In this document: positions 8,831-17,336 of the stretch, in pieces | Numbering within the stretch: the stretch's first letter is position 1 | How the letters are laid out: each line of letters starts with the position of its first letter | Source: Flavobacteriales bacterium UBA6051 | GTDB taxonomy: Bacteria; Bacteroidota; Bacteroidia; Flavobacteriales_D; Crocinitomicaceae | Assembly (NCBI GenBank): GCA_002427735.1 | Contig: DIYP01000011.1 | Location: 89,446 to 153,445, forward strand | Direction: 5' to 3' | Length of the DNA stretch: 64,000 nt | The notes under the pieces: model-generated | Told to the model about the DNA's origin: nothing | Seen by the model: the letters and a program-made list of their open reading frames with translations, nothing else | The model's database searches: none | Translations under genes and position numbers: made by a program

Positions 8831-10837
8831 ATGGCTGTTGCAACAAAAGATAAGAGAGCTATTAATTACAATAGAAAAGGGTTTGAAGATGCAGAACTTC
8901 TGTCCATATACAAGAAACTCTTAAAACCAAGACTTATTGAAGAGAAAATGTTGATTCTTCTTCGACAGGGAAAAATTTCTAAATGGTTTTCTGGTTGGGG
9001 CCAAGAAGCTATTTCTGTTGGAACAACTTATGCCATGGAGTCGGAGGAATATATTTTTCCGATGCACAGAAATCTTGGTGTTTTTACAACGCGCGGAATT
9101 CCACTGAATCGTCTTTTTGCTCAATTTCAGGGTAAGATGTCCGGTTTTACGAAAGGAAGAGATCGCTCATTTCACTTTGGGACGCAGGATTACAATATCG
9201 TTGGTATGATATCGCATTTAGGACCGCAGTTAGCATTGGCTGGAGGTGTTGGTTTAGCATCCAAGATTCGCGATGAAAAGAAGGCAACGCTTGTATTTAC
9301 GGGAGATGGTGGAGCGAGTGAAGGTGATTTTCATGAAGCATTGAATGTTGCGTCCGTTTGGGATCTTCCTGTCATTTTTGCTGTTGAGAATAACTGTTGG
9401 GGGCTTTCGACTCCTTCCAATGAGCAGTTTCGTTGTAAGCAATTCATAGATAAAGGAATTGGTTACGGAATGGAGGCAGTTCAAGTGAATGGAAATAATA
9501 TTTTGGACGTCATTACTGCACTCCGAAAGATAACGAAAGAAATGCGTAAGAACCCAAAGCCAGTTTTGTTGGAGCTTATGACGTTTCGAATGAGAGGACA
9601 TGAAGAGGCTTCAGGAACGAAGTACTATCCTGAAGGTATTCAAGATGAATGGGAGGCATTCGATCCGATTACCAACTTTACTGACTTTTTAAAAGATGAG
9701 AACATTCTAACGGATGAAATCATCGAAGCATATACGAAAGAGATCAAAAAGGAAATTCAGGATGGATTGGATATTGCATTCGCTGAGGAGGCAATTATTC
9801 CAGCCGTTGATGCTGAATTAAATGACGTTTATGCTGACCATCAACAGGTGATTACTGAGGCGAAAGGACAAAAGACTGAGAAGCGCTTTGTTGATGCTGT
9901 CCAAGATGGTTTAAGACAATCCATGGAAAAGCATCCAGATTTGGTGATCATGGGACAAGATATTGCGGAGTATGGAGGGGTCTTTAAAGTAACAGAGGGA
10001 TTCGTAGAGCAGTTTGGAAAAGATCGCGTTCGAAATACCCCAATCTGTGAATCTGCTATTGTCGGTGCCGGATTGGGACTTTCAATTGCCGGAATGAAAG
10101 CAGTAGTTGAAATGCAATTTGCCGATTTTGTCACCTGTGGCTTTAATCAAATTGTAAATAACCTGGCTAAAATGCATTGGCGTTGGGGGCAAAATGCCGA
10201 TGTCGTTGTTAGGATGCCAACAGGAGCAGGTGCTGCTGCTGGTCCTTTTCACTCACAGAGTAATGAAGCATGGTTCTTTCATACACCAGGTTTGAAAATA
10301 GTATTCCCTTCATCACCTTATGAAGCGAAAGGACTGCTGACGGCTGCCATTGAAGACCCTAATCCGGTCATGGTGTTTGAGCATAAATTCTTATACCGAA
10401 GCATTCGTGAAGAAATTCCTGATGATTACTACACAGTTGAAATTGGAAAGGCGAATACGGTTGCTGAAGGAAGTGATCTTACCATTATCACCTATGGATT
10501 GGGTGTTCATTGGGCAAAGGAGTATGCCGAAAAGCATTCTGATGCAAGTATTGAAATTCTTGATTTAAGAACTTTGTTACCACTTGATACAGAAGCTATT
10601 TACGCAGCGGTAAGAAAGACAGGAAAAGTCATTGTTTTACATGAAGATTGTATGACAGGTGGAATAGGAGGAGAGATCGTCGCACTGATTTCAGAACACT
10701 GCTTCGAATCACTTGATGCTCCTGTTAAGCGTGTAGCATCACTCGATACGCCAGTTCCTTTCGCTGCAGATTTAGAGCAACAATTCCTGCCAAAGGAGCG
10801 TTTAGATGAAGCAATTGCAGCGATTCTAGAATACTAA
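8831..10837 (+). CDS. Fused alpha/beta E1 component of a 2-oxoacid dehydrogenase (probably branched-chain)
   Basis: 668 residues holding both chains of the thiamine-diphosphate E1 enzyme in one polypeptide. Residues about 20-330 are the alpha part, with the cofactor motif GDGGASEGDFHEALN...VENN (about 158-188) and the phosphorylation-loop-like RMRGHEEASGT. Residues about 350-668 are the beta part (RFVDAVQDGLRQSMEKHPDL ... GQDIAEYGGVFKVTEG, HEDCMTGGIGGEI). It decarboxylates a 2-oxoacid and passes the acyl group to the lipoyl arm of E2. The fused architecture is usual in Bacteroidota and is generally assigned to the branched-chain (2-oxoisovalerate) complex, but pyruvate cannot be excluded from sequence alone. 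E2 and E3 are not adjacent. The gene is monocistronic between its own promoter and terminator. Confidence 0.9.
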   Translation: MAVATKDKRAINYNRKGFEDAELLSIYKKLLKPRLIEEKMLILLRQGKISKWFSGWGQEAISVGTTYAMESEEYIFPMHRNLGVFTTRGIPLNRLFAQFQGKMSGFTKGRDRSFHFGTQDYNIVGMISHLGPQLALAGGVGLASKIRDEKKATLVFTGDGGASEGDFHEALNVASVWDLPVIFAVENNCWGLSTPSNEQFRCKQFIDKGIGYGMEAVQVNGNNILDVITALRKITKEMRKNPKPVLLELMTFRMRGHEEASGTKYYPEGIQDEWEAFDPITNFTDFLKDENILTDEIIEAYTKEIKKEIQDGLDIAFAEEAIIPAVDAELNDVYADHQQVITEAKGQKTEKRFVDAVQDGLRQSMEKHPDLVIMGQDIAEYGGVFKVTEGFVEQFGKDRVRNTPICESAIVGAGLGLSIAGMKAVVEMQFADFVTCGFNQIVNNLAKMHWRWGQNADVVVRMPTGAGAAAGPFHSQSNEAWFFHTPGLKIVFPSSPYEAKGLLTAAIEDPNPVMVFEHKFLYRSIREEIPDDYYTVEIGKANTVAEGSDLTIITYGLGVHWAKEYAEKHSDASIEILDLRTLLPLDTEAIYAAVRKTGKVIVLHEDCMTGGIGGEIVALISEHCFESLDAPVKRVASLDTPVPFAADLEQQFLPKERLDEAIAAILEY

Positions 10838-10857
10838 TAATTACTATTTAAAAAAAG

Positions 10858-10888
10858 AAAAAGGGCATCCTGAAAAGATGCCCTTTTT
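10858..10888 (+). terminator. Bidirectional terminator between E1 and the LolA-like gene
   Basis: Stem AAAAAGGGCATC / GATGCCCTTTTT with a seven-base loop (CTGAAAA). A and T runs on either side let it serve the plus-strand E1 gene and the convergent gene ending at 10915. Confidence 0.85.
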
Positions 10889-10914
10889 TATATTTAAAGT
10901 CTAAGTTGATTCGA

Positions 10915-11559
10915 TTAGTAATCCTTAATAACCGTATAACCAGGATACTTTTTCTGATCAAATACAAACTTCGAATCGTTCACTGTTGGGTTAGCTGTAT
11001 ACTTTGTTAATCGATAAGTCATACGTGTACCATCTTTTGTTTTCATCAATACTTTTTTCAAATCATTTTTCGCTTTTGAAATGTATAAAATGATGGTGTG
11101 ATAGTCGACTGACTTTGGATTCTTTGGATACAAATAAATGACATGAACTGCTTCGCCATTCATAGTCGTTTCTTTGTTGTACTTATTCTTGAAACCACTT
11201 TCCCAAATTGTCATTAATCGCTTAGGGTTGATAGACTCTTCATCTTCCTCATCAGCATCCGTTTCGTATACTGATTTTTCCTCTTTTACAATCGTCCAGG
11301 TCTTCAGTCCATTCGACATGATTGTATTGTCACCGAAAGAAGCATAATACTTGTCACCTTTTACCCATCCTTTACCCGTTTGACTTTCATCGATTCCGGT
11401 AGAGGAGTTCTTAACGTTAGAACTGAATTCTATATAAAACGAAGAATGACTTTTAATCTTAGCTGAAACTTTATCAAGAATTGCCTGTGCTTTTGCATCC
11501 TGTCCAAAAGACATAAAAGAAAGTGAAACAAAAGCCAATAGTGTAAATAAGAATTTCAT
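10915..11559 (-). CDS. LolA-like outer-membrane lipoprotein carrier
   Basis: 214 residues from the ATG at 11559, which directly begins a signal peptide (MKFLFTLLAFVSLSFMSFGQ); an ATG eight codons upstream is also possible. The body shows the LolA/LolB beta-barrel pattern: AQAILDKVSAKIKSHSSFYIEF, then GKGWVKGDKYYASF, TIMSNGLKTWTIVKEEKSVY, and the paired strands near the C-terminus (MKTKDGTRMTYRLTKY...SKFVFDQKKYPGY). The family carries lipoproteins across the periplasm to the outer membrane; whether this paralogue does that or has a related envelope role cannot be told. It ends against the shared terminator and starts 49 nt below the esterase stop on the same strand, so it may share that gene's transcript. 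Confidence 0.85.
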   Translation of the reverse strand: MKFLFTLLAFVSLSFMSFGQDAKAQAILDKVSAKIKSHSSFYIEFSSNVKNSSTGIDESQTGKGWVKGDKYYASFGDNTIMSNGLKTWTIVKEEKSVYETDADEEDEESINPKRLMTIWESGFKNKYNKETTMNGEAVHVIYLYPKNPKSVDYHTIILYISKAKNDLKKVLMKTKDGTRMTYRLTKYTANPTVNDSKFVFDQKKYPGYTVIKDY

Positions 11560-11607
11560 GTTTAATTTATTTTTCATTGCCAATATCAGAAACTATGCCA
11601 AAGAAGT

Positions 11608-12240
11608 TCAGTTTTTATGAACTCGATTGAATACCTTCAATAGCGTTTCATTTTGAATATCGTGCGTACCAAGATAAGCACTTATTTTAAATCCAATGTT
11701 TTCATAATACGTGATTAATTCTTTCTGTCGAAGTTCGTCGAAAAATTCGTCGTTAGAGCCCATAAAGAAATGCTGTTCATCACAACTTAACAGATGCGCA
11801 TTTACTTTTTCTTCTGGTGGAAAGTCACTTGCCCAAATAAACAAGGCTTCGAATTTCGGTTTTCCATGAATCGCCCAACGAATGGCAGTAGATCCTCCTT
11901 GTGAAAAACCAAGCAAATAACGCCGCTTGATAGGGTATTCAGATGAAATCTTTTCATCAAGCGCGTTCAGCCAATCTATGTTATCCTGAATATCCGTTTC
12001 TCGGAGTTCTTTGGTCATCCAGGAGGCGCCTACACGCCCAGATGCTCCCTTCAAATAGAAGCGATGCATTCCCTCAGGCGCAACAATCATTATATCGTCT
12101 GGAATCCCTCCGAATTTTCTGATGAAGTATTTGACGAGTTGACCATAGCCGTGCAAGACATAGAGTACTGTTTCAGCTTTAGCATGATTATTGATAAGCT
12201 CGAAGCGAAAAGTTTTGGAAAAATTAAAGCTCAATTCCAT
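11608..12240 (-). CDS. Alpha/beta hydrolase, carboxylesterase/phospholipase type
   Basis: 210 residues, no signal peptide, so cytoplasmic. The fold and a full catalytic triad are visible: nucleophile Ser113 in LLGFSQGGST, Asp164 in FFMGSNDEFFD and His193 in LGTHDIQ; the oxyanion-side motif VLHGYGQ is near residue 30. Size and motif order fit the small carboxylesterase/phospholipase family. The substrate is unknown. It has its own -7 box 8 nt before the start and is divergent from the TonB receptor gene. Confidence 0.85.
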   Translation of the reverse strand: MELSFNFSKTFRFELINNHAKAETVLYVLHGYGQLVKYFIRKFGGIPDDIMIVAPEGMHRFYLKGASGRVGASWMTKELRETDIQDNIDWLNALDEKISSEYPIKRRYLLGFSQGGSTAIRWAIHGKPKFEALFIWASDFPPEEKVNAHLLSCDEQHFFMGSNDEFFDELRQKELITYYENIGFKISAYLGTHDIQNETLLKVFNRVHKN

Positions 12241-12248
12241 GGGAGGTG

Positions 12249-12256
12249 CAAATATA
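12249..12256 (-). promoter_or_regulatory. -7 box (TATATTTG) of the esterase gene
   Basis: Exact TAnnTTTG read on the minus strand, 8 nt from the ATG at 12240; predicted leader only a few bases long. Confidence 0.5.
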
Positions 12257-12278
12257 GGTGTATTCCCAAGTACTTGTT

Positions 12279-12307
12279 TTGAGACGATTGATAAATTGAT
12301 ATTTTTG
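12279..12307 (+). promoter_or_regulatory. Promoter of the TonB receptor: TTG (-33) and TATTTTTG (-7)
   Basis: TTG at 12279-12281 and TATTTTTG at 12300-12307 are separated by 18 bp, the arrangement expected of a Bacteroidota housekeeping promoter. The -7 box ends 5 nt before ATG 12313, so transcription should begin at or next to the start codon. Confidence 0.6.
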
Positions 12308-12312
12308 TGCGC

Positions 12313-14739
12313 ATGAAAAAACAGTTGTTCGTAGCCCTTTCCCTTTGCTTACTGGGGTTCGCACATCTTTCTTTTGGGCAATCGATTACTGTTTTGGATG
12401 CTATTACACAGCAGCGAGTTCCAGGTGCAAAAATCTTTTCTTTGAACCCTAAAGTACAACGACTTGCAAATACGCAAGGCTTGTTTGATTTGAATGATTT
12501 CAAGGGATGTGATTCTGTTTATATCTCTTATGCGACCTATCAGACAGCAGGATATACCTATAAAGAGATTGAAGCGATGGGCGCCGTTGAATTAACGGAC
12601 AACGTACTCTCTATTCGCGAAATGAACGCTTCGGCGAATCGATGGGAAGAAAAAGTTTCCAAACAGTCAAGTTTGCAGGTTAGAATGAATCCTCGTCAAG
12701 TTGAGCGTCTCGGACCGCAAACATCCGCTGATCTGTTGGAACAATCAGGGTTAGTGTTTATTCAAAAGAGTCAATTTGCTGGTGGCTCTCCTCAGTTTAG
12801 AGGGTTTGGGACGAATAGAGTAATGATTGTTGTGGACGGAGTACGGATGAATAATGCCATCTTTCGTTCCGGTAATTTGCAAAACATTATTGCATTGGAT
12901 GCAAACGCACTTGAGTCTGTAGATGTATTGTTTGGTCCAGGCTCGGTGCATTATGGAAGTGACGCTATAGGTGGGGTGATGGATTTTCGTACGAAAAAAG
13001 CATTATATTCTCCTGATTCCTCTAAATCATTTGTGAAATCAACACTGTTTTCGCGTTACTCTACAGCAAGTAATGAGTCGACATCTCACTTTGATATAAA
13101 CGTAGGAACTCAAAAATGGGCATTTTTAACAACTGTTACCTACGCCCGTTTTGGGGACTTGAAGACCGGAAAACATGGCCCTAAAGAGTATTTACGTCCT
13201 ACGTATCAAACAACCATCAACGGCATAGATACTACTTTGACAAACGATGATCCAAGGATACAAAGGTCTTCCGGCTACGCACAGTTGAATGGAATTCAAA
13301 AGATTCAATTTAAACCGAATAAACATTGGGAATTTCAGTATTCTCTAAACTTTTCTCAATCAACTGATGCTCCCCGCTATGATCGACTCATTCTTGACAA
13401 TGATGACGACGGCGTGCTTGACAATGCCGAATGGTATTATGGTCCGCAAAAATGGATGATGCATCGGCTATCCATTTTGAATAAAGCCAAACGATCTTCA
13501 ATATATGATGAAATGCGTTTGACATTTGCTTATCAAAAGTTTGAGGAGAGTAGAAACGATAGAAAAACAGGCAGCGATCTTATCAGACGTCAATTTGAAA
13601 AAGTAAATGCTTTTTCTGCGAACCTGGATTTTCGTAAACATTTCAGACCAAGAGTTCATTTATTTTATGGATTAGAAGGCGTTTTTAATCTGGTTGGTTC
13701 CAATGCGTATCGAGAGTCCATTGTTGATAATAGTAGAACAACTATTAATCCGAGATATCCAGATGGGTCTACCTGGCAGAGTTATTGCGCTTATTCAAGT
13801 GTTCGGTATGAAGTAAACGATCAGTTGTTACTTACGTTAGGTGCGAGGTATTCACAGTATCATATTCAGGCCTCATTTGATACCACGCTTTTTTCTTATC
13901 CTGTGATTTCAACGACTAATTCTGATAATTCGATCAATGGAAGTTTTGGGATCAATTATAATCCAGTGAAGCGCTTTCAGCTGTTTTTTAATGGCTCAAC
14001 GGGCTATCGTGCTCCTAATATTGATGATATGGGGAAAGTTTTTGATTCTGAACCGGGATCAGTGGTCGTTCCAAATGTCGATCTGAAATCTGAGTATGCA
14101 TATAACGCTGAGTTCGGTTTTGCTAAGTGGTTTAAAAAGGGAGCATATTTTGGTGCTACAATCTATTACACCTATTTAAACAATGCTTTGGCGCGATCAA
14201 ATTATCTGTTTAATGGTCAGGACAGTATAATGTATGAAGGAGAGTTAAGTGAAGTCCTTGCCATTCAAAATGTAAGCAATGCCTACGTTTATGGTGTGCA
14301 AGGGTGGATGGAGATTCCGTTTGGGAAAGGCTTTAAGTTTTCTTCAACAATAAGCTACCAAAAAGGTTATGACTATAATGTGGATAGTGCAGCTTACTTT
14401 CCGAAAAATCATATTACACCGCTGTTTGGGAGAACTTCTATTCATTTTGAGAAAAAGCGATTTAACGTGGAGCTGTATGCACTGTATCATGGAAGTATGA
14501 GTATAGACGATTTTCCGTTGAATGAGCGCGGTGACCATGTTTATGCAGTTGATGCAAATGGGAATTCGTATACGCCTGCGTGGTATACCATTAACTTCAA
14601 GGGAAGTTACTTTTTTAATAAGCACATTTCAGTTAATGCGGGCGTAGAGAATATTACCAATCAGCTATACCGAACATTTGGTTCGGGTATTTCTGCTGCC
14701 GGAAGAAATTTCAGTATTTCTGTTAGAGCAACTTTTTAG
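12313..14739 (+). CDS. TonB-dependent outer-membrane receptor (haem/haemoglobin-receptor-like)
   Basis: 808 residues from ATG 12313; a GTG two codons earlier overlaps the -7 box and is unlikely. Signal peptide to about residue 24 (MKKQLFVALSLCLLGFAHLS). Next come a carboxypeptidase-like regulatory domain (about 25-95: ITVLDAITQQRVPGAKIF) and a plug domain with LGPQTSADLLEQSGLVF...GGSPQFRGFGTNRVMIVVDG. The rest is a 22-strand-type barrel ending in aromatic FSISVRATF. The stretch IFRSGNLQNIIALDANALES is typical of the haemoglobin/haem/lactoferrin receptor group, so iron-haem uptake is a reasonable guess; the substrate is not proven. It imports its ligand across the outer membrane with TonB-ExbB energy. 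The stop lies 2 bp from the convergent lipoprotein gene. Confidence 0.9.
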   Translation: MKKQLFVALSLCLLGFAHLSFGQSITVLDAITQQRVPGAKIFSLNPKVQRLANTQGLFDLNDFKGCDSVYISYATYQTAGYTYKEIEAMGAVELTDNVLSIREMNASANRWEEKVSKQSSLQVRMNPRQVERLGPQTSADLLEQSGLVFIQKSQFAGGSPQFRGFGTNRVMIVVDGVRMNNAIFRSGNLQNIIALDANALESVDVLFGPGSVHYGSDAIGGVMDFRTKKALYSPDSSKSFVKSTLFSRYSTASNESTSHFDINVGTQKWAFLTTVTYARFGDLKTGKHGPKEYLRPTYQTTINGIDTTLTNDDPRIQRSSGYAQLNGIQKIQFKPNKHWEFQYSLNFSQSTDAPRYDRLILDNDDDGVLDNAEWYYGPQKWMMHRLSILNKAKRSSIYDEMRLTFAYQKFEESRNDRKTGSDLIRRQFEKVNAFSANLDFRKHFRPRVHLFYGLEGVFNLVGSNAYRESIVDNSRTTINPRYPDGSTWQSYCAYSSVRYEVNDQLLLTLGARYSQYHIQASFDTTLFSYPVISTTNSDNSINGSFGINYNPVKRFQLFFNGSTGYRAPNIDDMGKVFDSEPGSVVVPNVDLKSEYAYNAEFGFAKWFKKGAYFGATIYYTYLNNALARSNYLFNGQDSIMYEGELSEVLAIQNVSNAYVYGVQGWMEIPFGKGFKFSSTISYQKGYDYNVDSAAYFPKNHITPLFGRTSIHFEKKRFNVELYALYHGSMSIDDFPLNERGDHVYAVDANGNSYTPAWYTINFKGSYFFNKHISVNAGVENITNQLYRTFGSGISAAGRNFSISVRATF

Positions 14740-14741
14740 TA

Positions 14742-15515
14742 TTACTGATCGATTTCCGTATAGTATTTCTGTTGAGCTACGTTGTAAAACCATCTTCGGT
14801 CCACTACATCCGTGGGAGTAATCTCAGGATCAATTTCGTAAACAGCATTCGGGTCATTAATCACCACATCTTCAAGATCAGCTTTGTAAACTATTATATC
14901 TTTTGATAGTGAATACGTTCCGGGTTCGTATTGGACGCTGTACGCCTCGGTGTTATCAGTTCCTAAGCCATCAAAAATCTTGGTTTCAAAAACTTGACGA
15001 GGAATATCGCGCATAATACTAAAGAATCTTCGATACCCTGCATTACGAATTCGAAAGTCTACCAAAATATCTTTATAAGCTTCGGTACAAATGTTTTCGA
15101 ATGTCACGCGAAGTTCTGCTTGTGGACTTGATGGAACTGGAATACCTTGTGTAATAGTTTCTTTTGTGCCGTCCATGTAGAAAATATAGTTGTAATTACC
15201 TATGTATCCCACCTCCGCACGTTTTGCGATGTTACCACTTTCAATGGCTTCTTGTATCGCTCTATCGACGAGGTTAACGGTAATAATTCTATCAACATTC
15301 TCATCTCCATTTAATTCTGCTTCATACACTTTATATGAGTACTCCTCCGTTGCAGGAATTTCTAACTGACTTTCGATGTGTCTTACAATGCGCTGTTCAA
15401 CAGTCATTTCAACAGCAGGTTCTTCCGGAGATATAACTTCAGCATCAGTATCTGATATCGATTCAGTACAACCAATAATTAGACAAGCAAAAATGAATAG
15501 GTATGCATATTTCAT
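14742..15515 (-). CDS. Lipoprotein of unknown function
   Basis: 257 residues from ATG 15515. A longer reading from 15542 would overlap the -7 box and is rejected. N-terminus MKYAYLFIFACLIIGC is a lipoprotein signal with the cysteine at 16, followed by an acidic linker (SISDTDAEVISPEEPAVE). The rest is predicted alpha/beta with no motif I recognise; the C-terminus is ITPTDVVDRRWFYNVAQQKY. It is divergent from ung with only 49 nt between starts, and convergent with the TonB receptor. No functional assignment is possible from sequence alone. Confidence 0.75.
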   Translation of the reverse strand: MKYAYLFIFACLIIGCTESISDTDAEVISPEEPAVEMTVEQRIVRHIESQLEIPATEEYSYKVYEAELNGDENVDRIITVNLVDRAIQEAIESGNIAKRAEVGYIGNYNYIFYMDGTKETITQGIPVPSSPQAELRVTFENICTEAYKDILVDFRIRNAGYRRFFSIMRDIPRQVFETKIFDGLGTDNTEAYSVQYEPGTYSLSKDIIVYKADLEDVVINDPNAVYEIDPEITPTDVVDRRWFYNVAQQKYYTEIDQ

Positions 15516-15520
15516 AACAA

Positions 15521-15528
15521 CAAATTTA
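15521..15528 (-). promoter_or_regulatory. -7 box (TAAATTTG) of the lipoprotein gene
   Basis: Exact TAnnTTTG on the minus strand, 5 nt before ATG 15515; predicts a leaderless or nearly leaderless message. Confidence 0.5.
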
Positions 15529-15564
15529 AAGGTTCTCAGCAATATTTCTGTTATCTTCGACTCT

Positions 15565-16236
15565 ATGGATGTAACTATTGAGTCTTCTTGGAAAAAGGCA
15601 CTGCAGAATGAGTTTTCTCAGCCTTATTTTGAATCACTTGTTCAGTTTGTGAAACAGGAGTACAAGCAACACCCAAATGCGATTTTTCCAAAAGGATCAC
15701 AAATTTTCAGAGCGTTCGATGCTTGTCCGTTTGATGATGTTAAAGTGGTAATCCTTGGGCAAGATCCATATCCTACTCCGGGCCATGCGCATGGATTGTG
15801 TTTTTCGGCAGAATCGCATGTAAAACCCTTGCCAAAGAGTTTAGGCAATATTTATAAAGAATTACATGATGATTTAGGCAATGATTTGAGGGCTACAGCT
15901 GATTTAAGTGATTGGGCACAACAAGGTGTTCTTTTATTAAATGCTGTTCTTACCGTAAGAAGTGGGCAGCCAGATAGTCACGCTGGTAAGGGATGGGAAT
16001 TATTTACGGATGCAGTGATTCAGCGCTTGAATGAGAATAAACAAGGAGTGGTATATATGTTATGGGGAAGCAAGGCTCAGCGTAAAGCAGAGAATGTTAA
16101 TGCCAATGCTAATCTCATCTTAACAGCACCGCACCCTTCACCACTTTCGGCTTACAGAGGTTTTTTTGGTTGTAAGCATTTTTCAAAGGCAAATGATTAT
16201 CTGGCAAGTAATAGCCGTACGCCAATTCTTTGGTGA
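15565..16236 (+). CDS. ung: Uracil-DNA glycosylase, family 1
   Basis: 223 residues, close to the usual length of about 225-230. It removes uracil from DNA as the first step of base excision repair. Motif A is GQDPYPTPGHAHGLCFS with the catalytic aspartate at Asp67; motif B is HPSPLSAYRGFFGCKHFS with His190. The residue after GQDPY is proline and not the histidine seen in the E. coli enzyme; the same GQDPYPTPGHA form is known in actinobacterial Ung, so activity is expected. The ATG at 15565 is chosen because the protein begins as relatives do (MDVTIESSWKKAL) and a near-consensus -7 box (TATCTTCG, 15552-15559) precedes it; the frame is open further upstream only by chance. Confidence 0.95.
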   Translation: MDVTIESSWKKALQNEFSQPYFESLVQFVKQEYKQHPNAIFPKGSQIFRAFDACPFDDVKVVILGQDPYPTPGHAHGLCFSAESHVKPLPKSLGNIYKELHDDLGNDLRATADLSDWAQQGVLLLNAVLTVRSGQPDSHAGKGWELFTDAVIQRLNENKQGVVYMLWGSKAQRKAENVNANANLILTAPHPSPLSAYRGFFGCKHFSKANDYLASNSRTPILW

Positions 16237-16279
16237 TCACGATAGTGGGTTGTTCTTCCTATTGATTCCTTAATTCCTT

Positions 16280-16287
16280 TATCTTTG
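16280..16287 (+). promoter_or_regulatory. -7 box (TATCTTTG) of hemE
   Basis: Exact TAnnTTTG ending 4 nt before ATG 16292, predicting a leaderless hemE message. A TTG lies 15 bp upstream (16262-16264), slightly closer than usual. Confidence 0.5.
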
Positions 16288-16291
16288 CGGC

Positions 16292-17329
16292 ATGAAAATC
16301 CAAAACGATTTAGTACTTCGTGCGGCACGAGGTGAAGCGATTGAACGATATCCTGTTTGGTTAATGCGCCAAGCAGGTAGAATTTTACCTGAATACAGAG
16401 CGGTGAGAGGTTCGCTTTCTGGGTTTAAAGAGCTTGTTGAGACGCCAGAACGTGCAGCTGAAGTAACAATTCAACCTGTTGATATTCTTGGCGTTGACGC
16501 GGCTATTATCTTTTCTGATATTCTGGTAGTTCCTGAGGCTATGGGGCTTGAATATCAAATGATTGAAAAAAAGGGGCCTTGGTTCGAGAAAACGATTCGT
16601 TCGGAAGAAGGATTAAAATTTGCGCAAACGGAATTTGATGTTGAAGACCGTTTAGGATATGTCACGGAAGCCATTCGCATCACAAATAAGGAGTTAAATG
16701 GTCGCGTTCCTCTTATCGGTTTTGCTGGAGCACCATGGACAATATTTTGTTATATGACTGAAGGGCATGGGTCAAAAACATTCTCGGAAGCCCGTAAAAT
16801 ACTTTACACAAATCCGACTTTGGCACACGAGTTGCTTAGCCGTATTACCAAAGTGACAATTCAGTATCTGAAAGCTCAAATAAAGGCGGGTGCGCACATA
16901 GTACAAGTCTTTGATTCCTGGGCTGGAATTCTTGGAAAAGAACAGTATACTGAGTTTGGATTGAAATATATGGATCAAATTGCTGCGGCTATCAACGAGG
17001 TTCCGGTTACCTTGTTTGCTAAAGGGGCATACAATTCTGTTTCTGATCTGGCCGCGTTAGATTGTAATACGGTAGGCGTTGATTGGAACATGCAAATGTC
17101 TGAAGTTAGGGCGGCAATAGGGGAGAATAGAACGCTTCAGGGAAACCTCGATCCCTGCGTGCTATACTCTTCGCATCAGGAAGTTGAGCGCCAGACAAAT
17201 AATATGTTGAATTCTTTCATAAGTCGTCGACATATTGTTAATTTGGGGCACGGTGTTTACCCTGACGTTGATCCGGAAAAGGTTAAAACATTTATTAAAA
17301 CGGTAAAAAGTTATGAAATTCAGTACTAA
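16292..17329 (+). CDS. hemE: Uroporphyrinogen decarboxylase
   Basis: 345 residues, the normal length. It decarboxylates the four acetate side chains of uroporphyrinogen III to give coproporphyrinogen III in haem synthesis, in the cytoplasm. Signature sequences are visible: PVWLMRQAGRILPEYRAVRG near the N-terminus (substrate-binding arginines), the conserved aspartate in AAIIFSDILVVPEAMG, GFAGAPWTIFCYMTEG, and the C-terminal VNLGHGVYPDVDPE. The gene is followed after 7 nt by an OmpA-family gene, so the two may be co-transcribed, though their functions are unrelated. No other haem-synthesis gene is in the window. Confidence 0.97.
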   Translation: MKIQNDLVLRAARGEAIERYPVWLMRQAGRILPEYRAVRGSLSGFKELVETPERAAEVTIQPVDILGVDAAIIFSDILVVPEAMGLEYQMIEKKGPWFEKTIRSEEGLKFAQTEFDVEDRLGYVTEAIRITNKELNGRVPLIGFAGAPWTIFCYMTEGHGSKTFSEARKILYTNPTLAHELLSRITKVTIQYLKAQIKAGAHIVQVFDSWAGILGKEQYTEFGLKYMDQIAAAINEVPVTLFAKGAYNSVSDLAALDCNTVGVDWNMQMSEVRAAIGENRTLQGNLDPCVLYSSHQEVERQTNNMLNSFISRRHIVNLGHGVYPDVDPEKVKTFIKTVKSYEIQY

Positions 17330-17336
17330 AAGCACA

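Noticed and set aside
15516..15542. Longer N-terminus for the lipoprotein gene
   Set aside because: It would place nine residues before an excellent lipoprotein signal and cover the -7 box at 15521-15528.
15376..15564. N-terminal extension of uracil-DNA glycosylase
   Set aside because: The extension lies antisense in the divergent lipoprotein gene and has no family counterpart; ATG 15565 gives the normal length.
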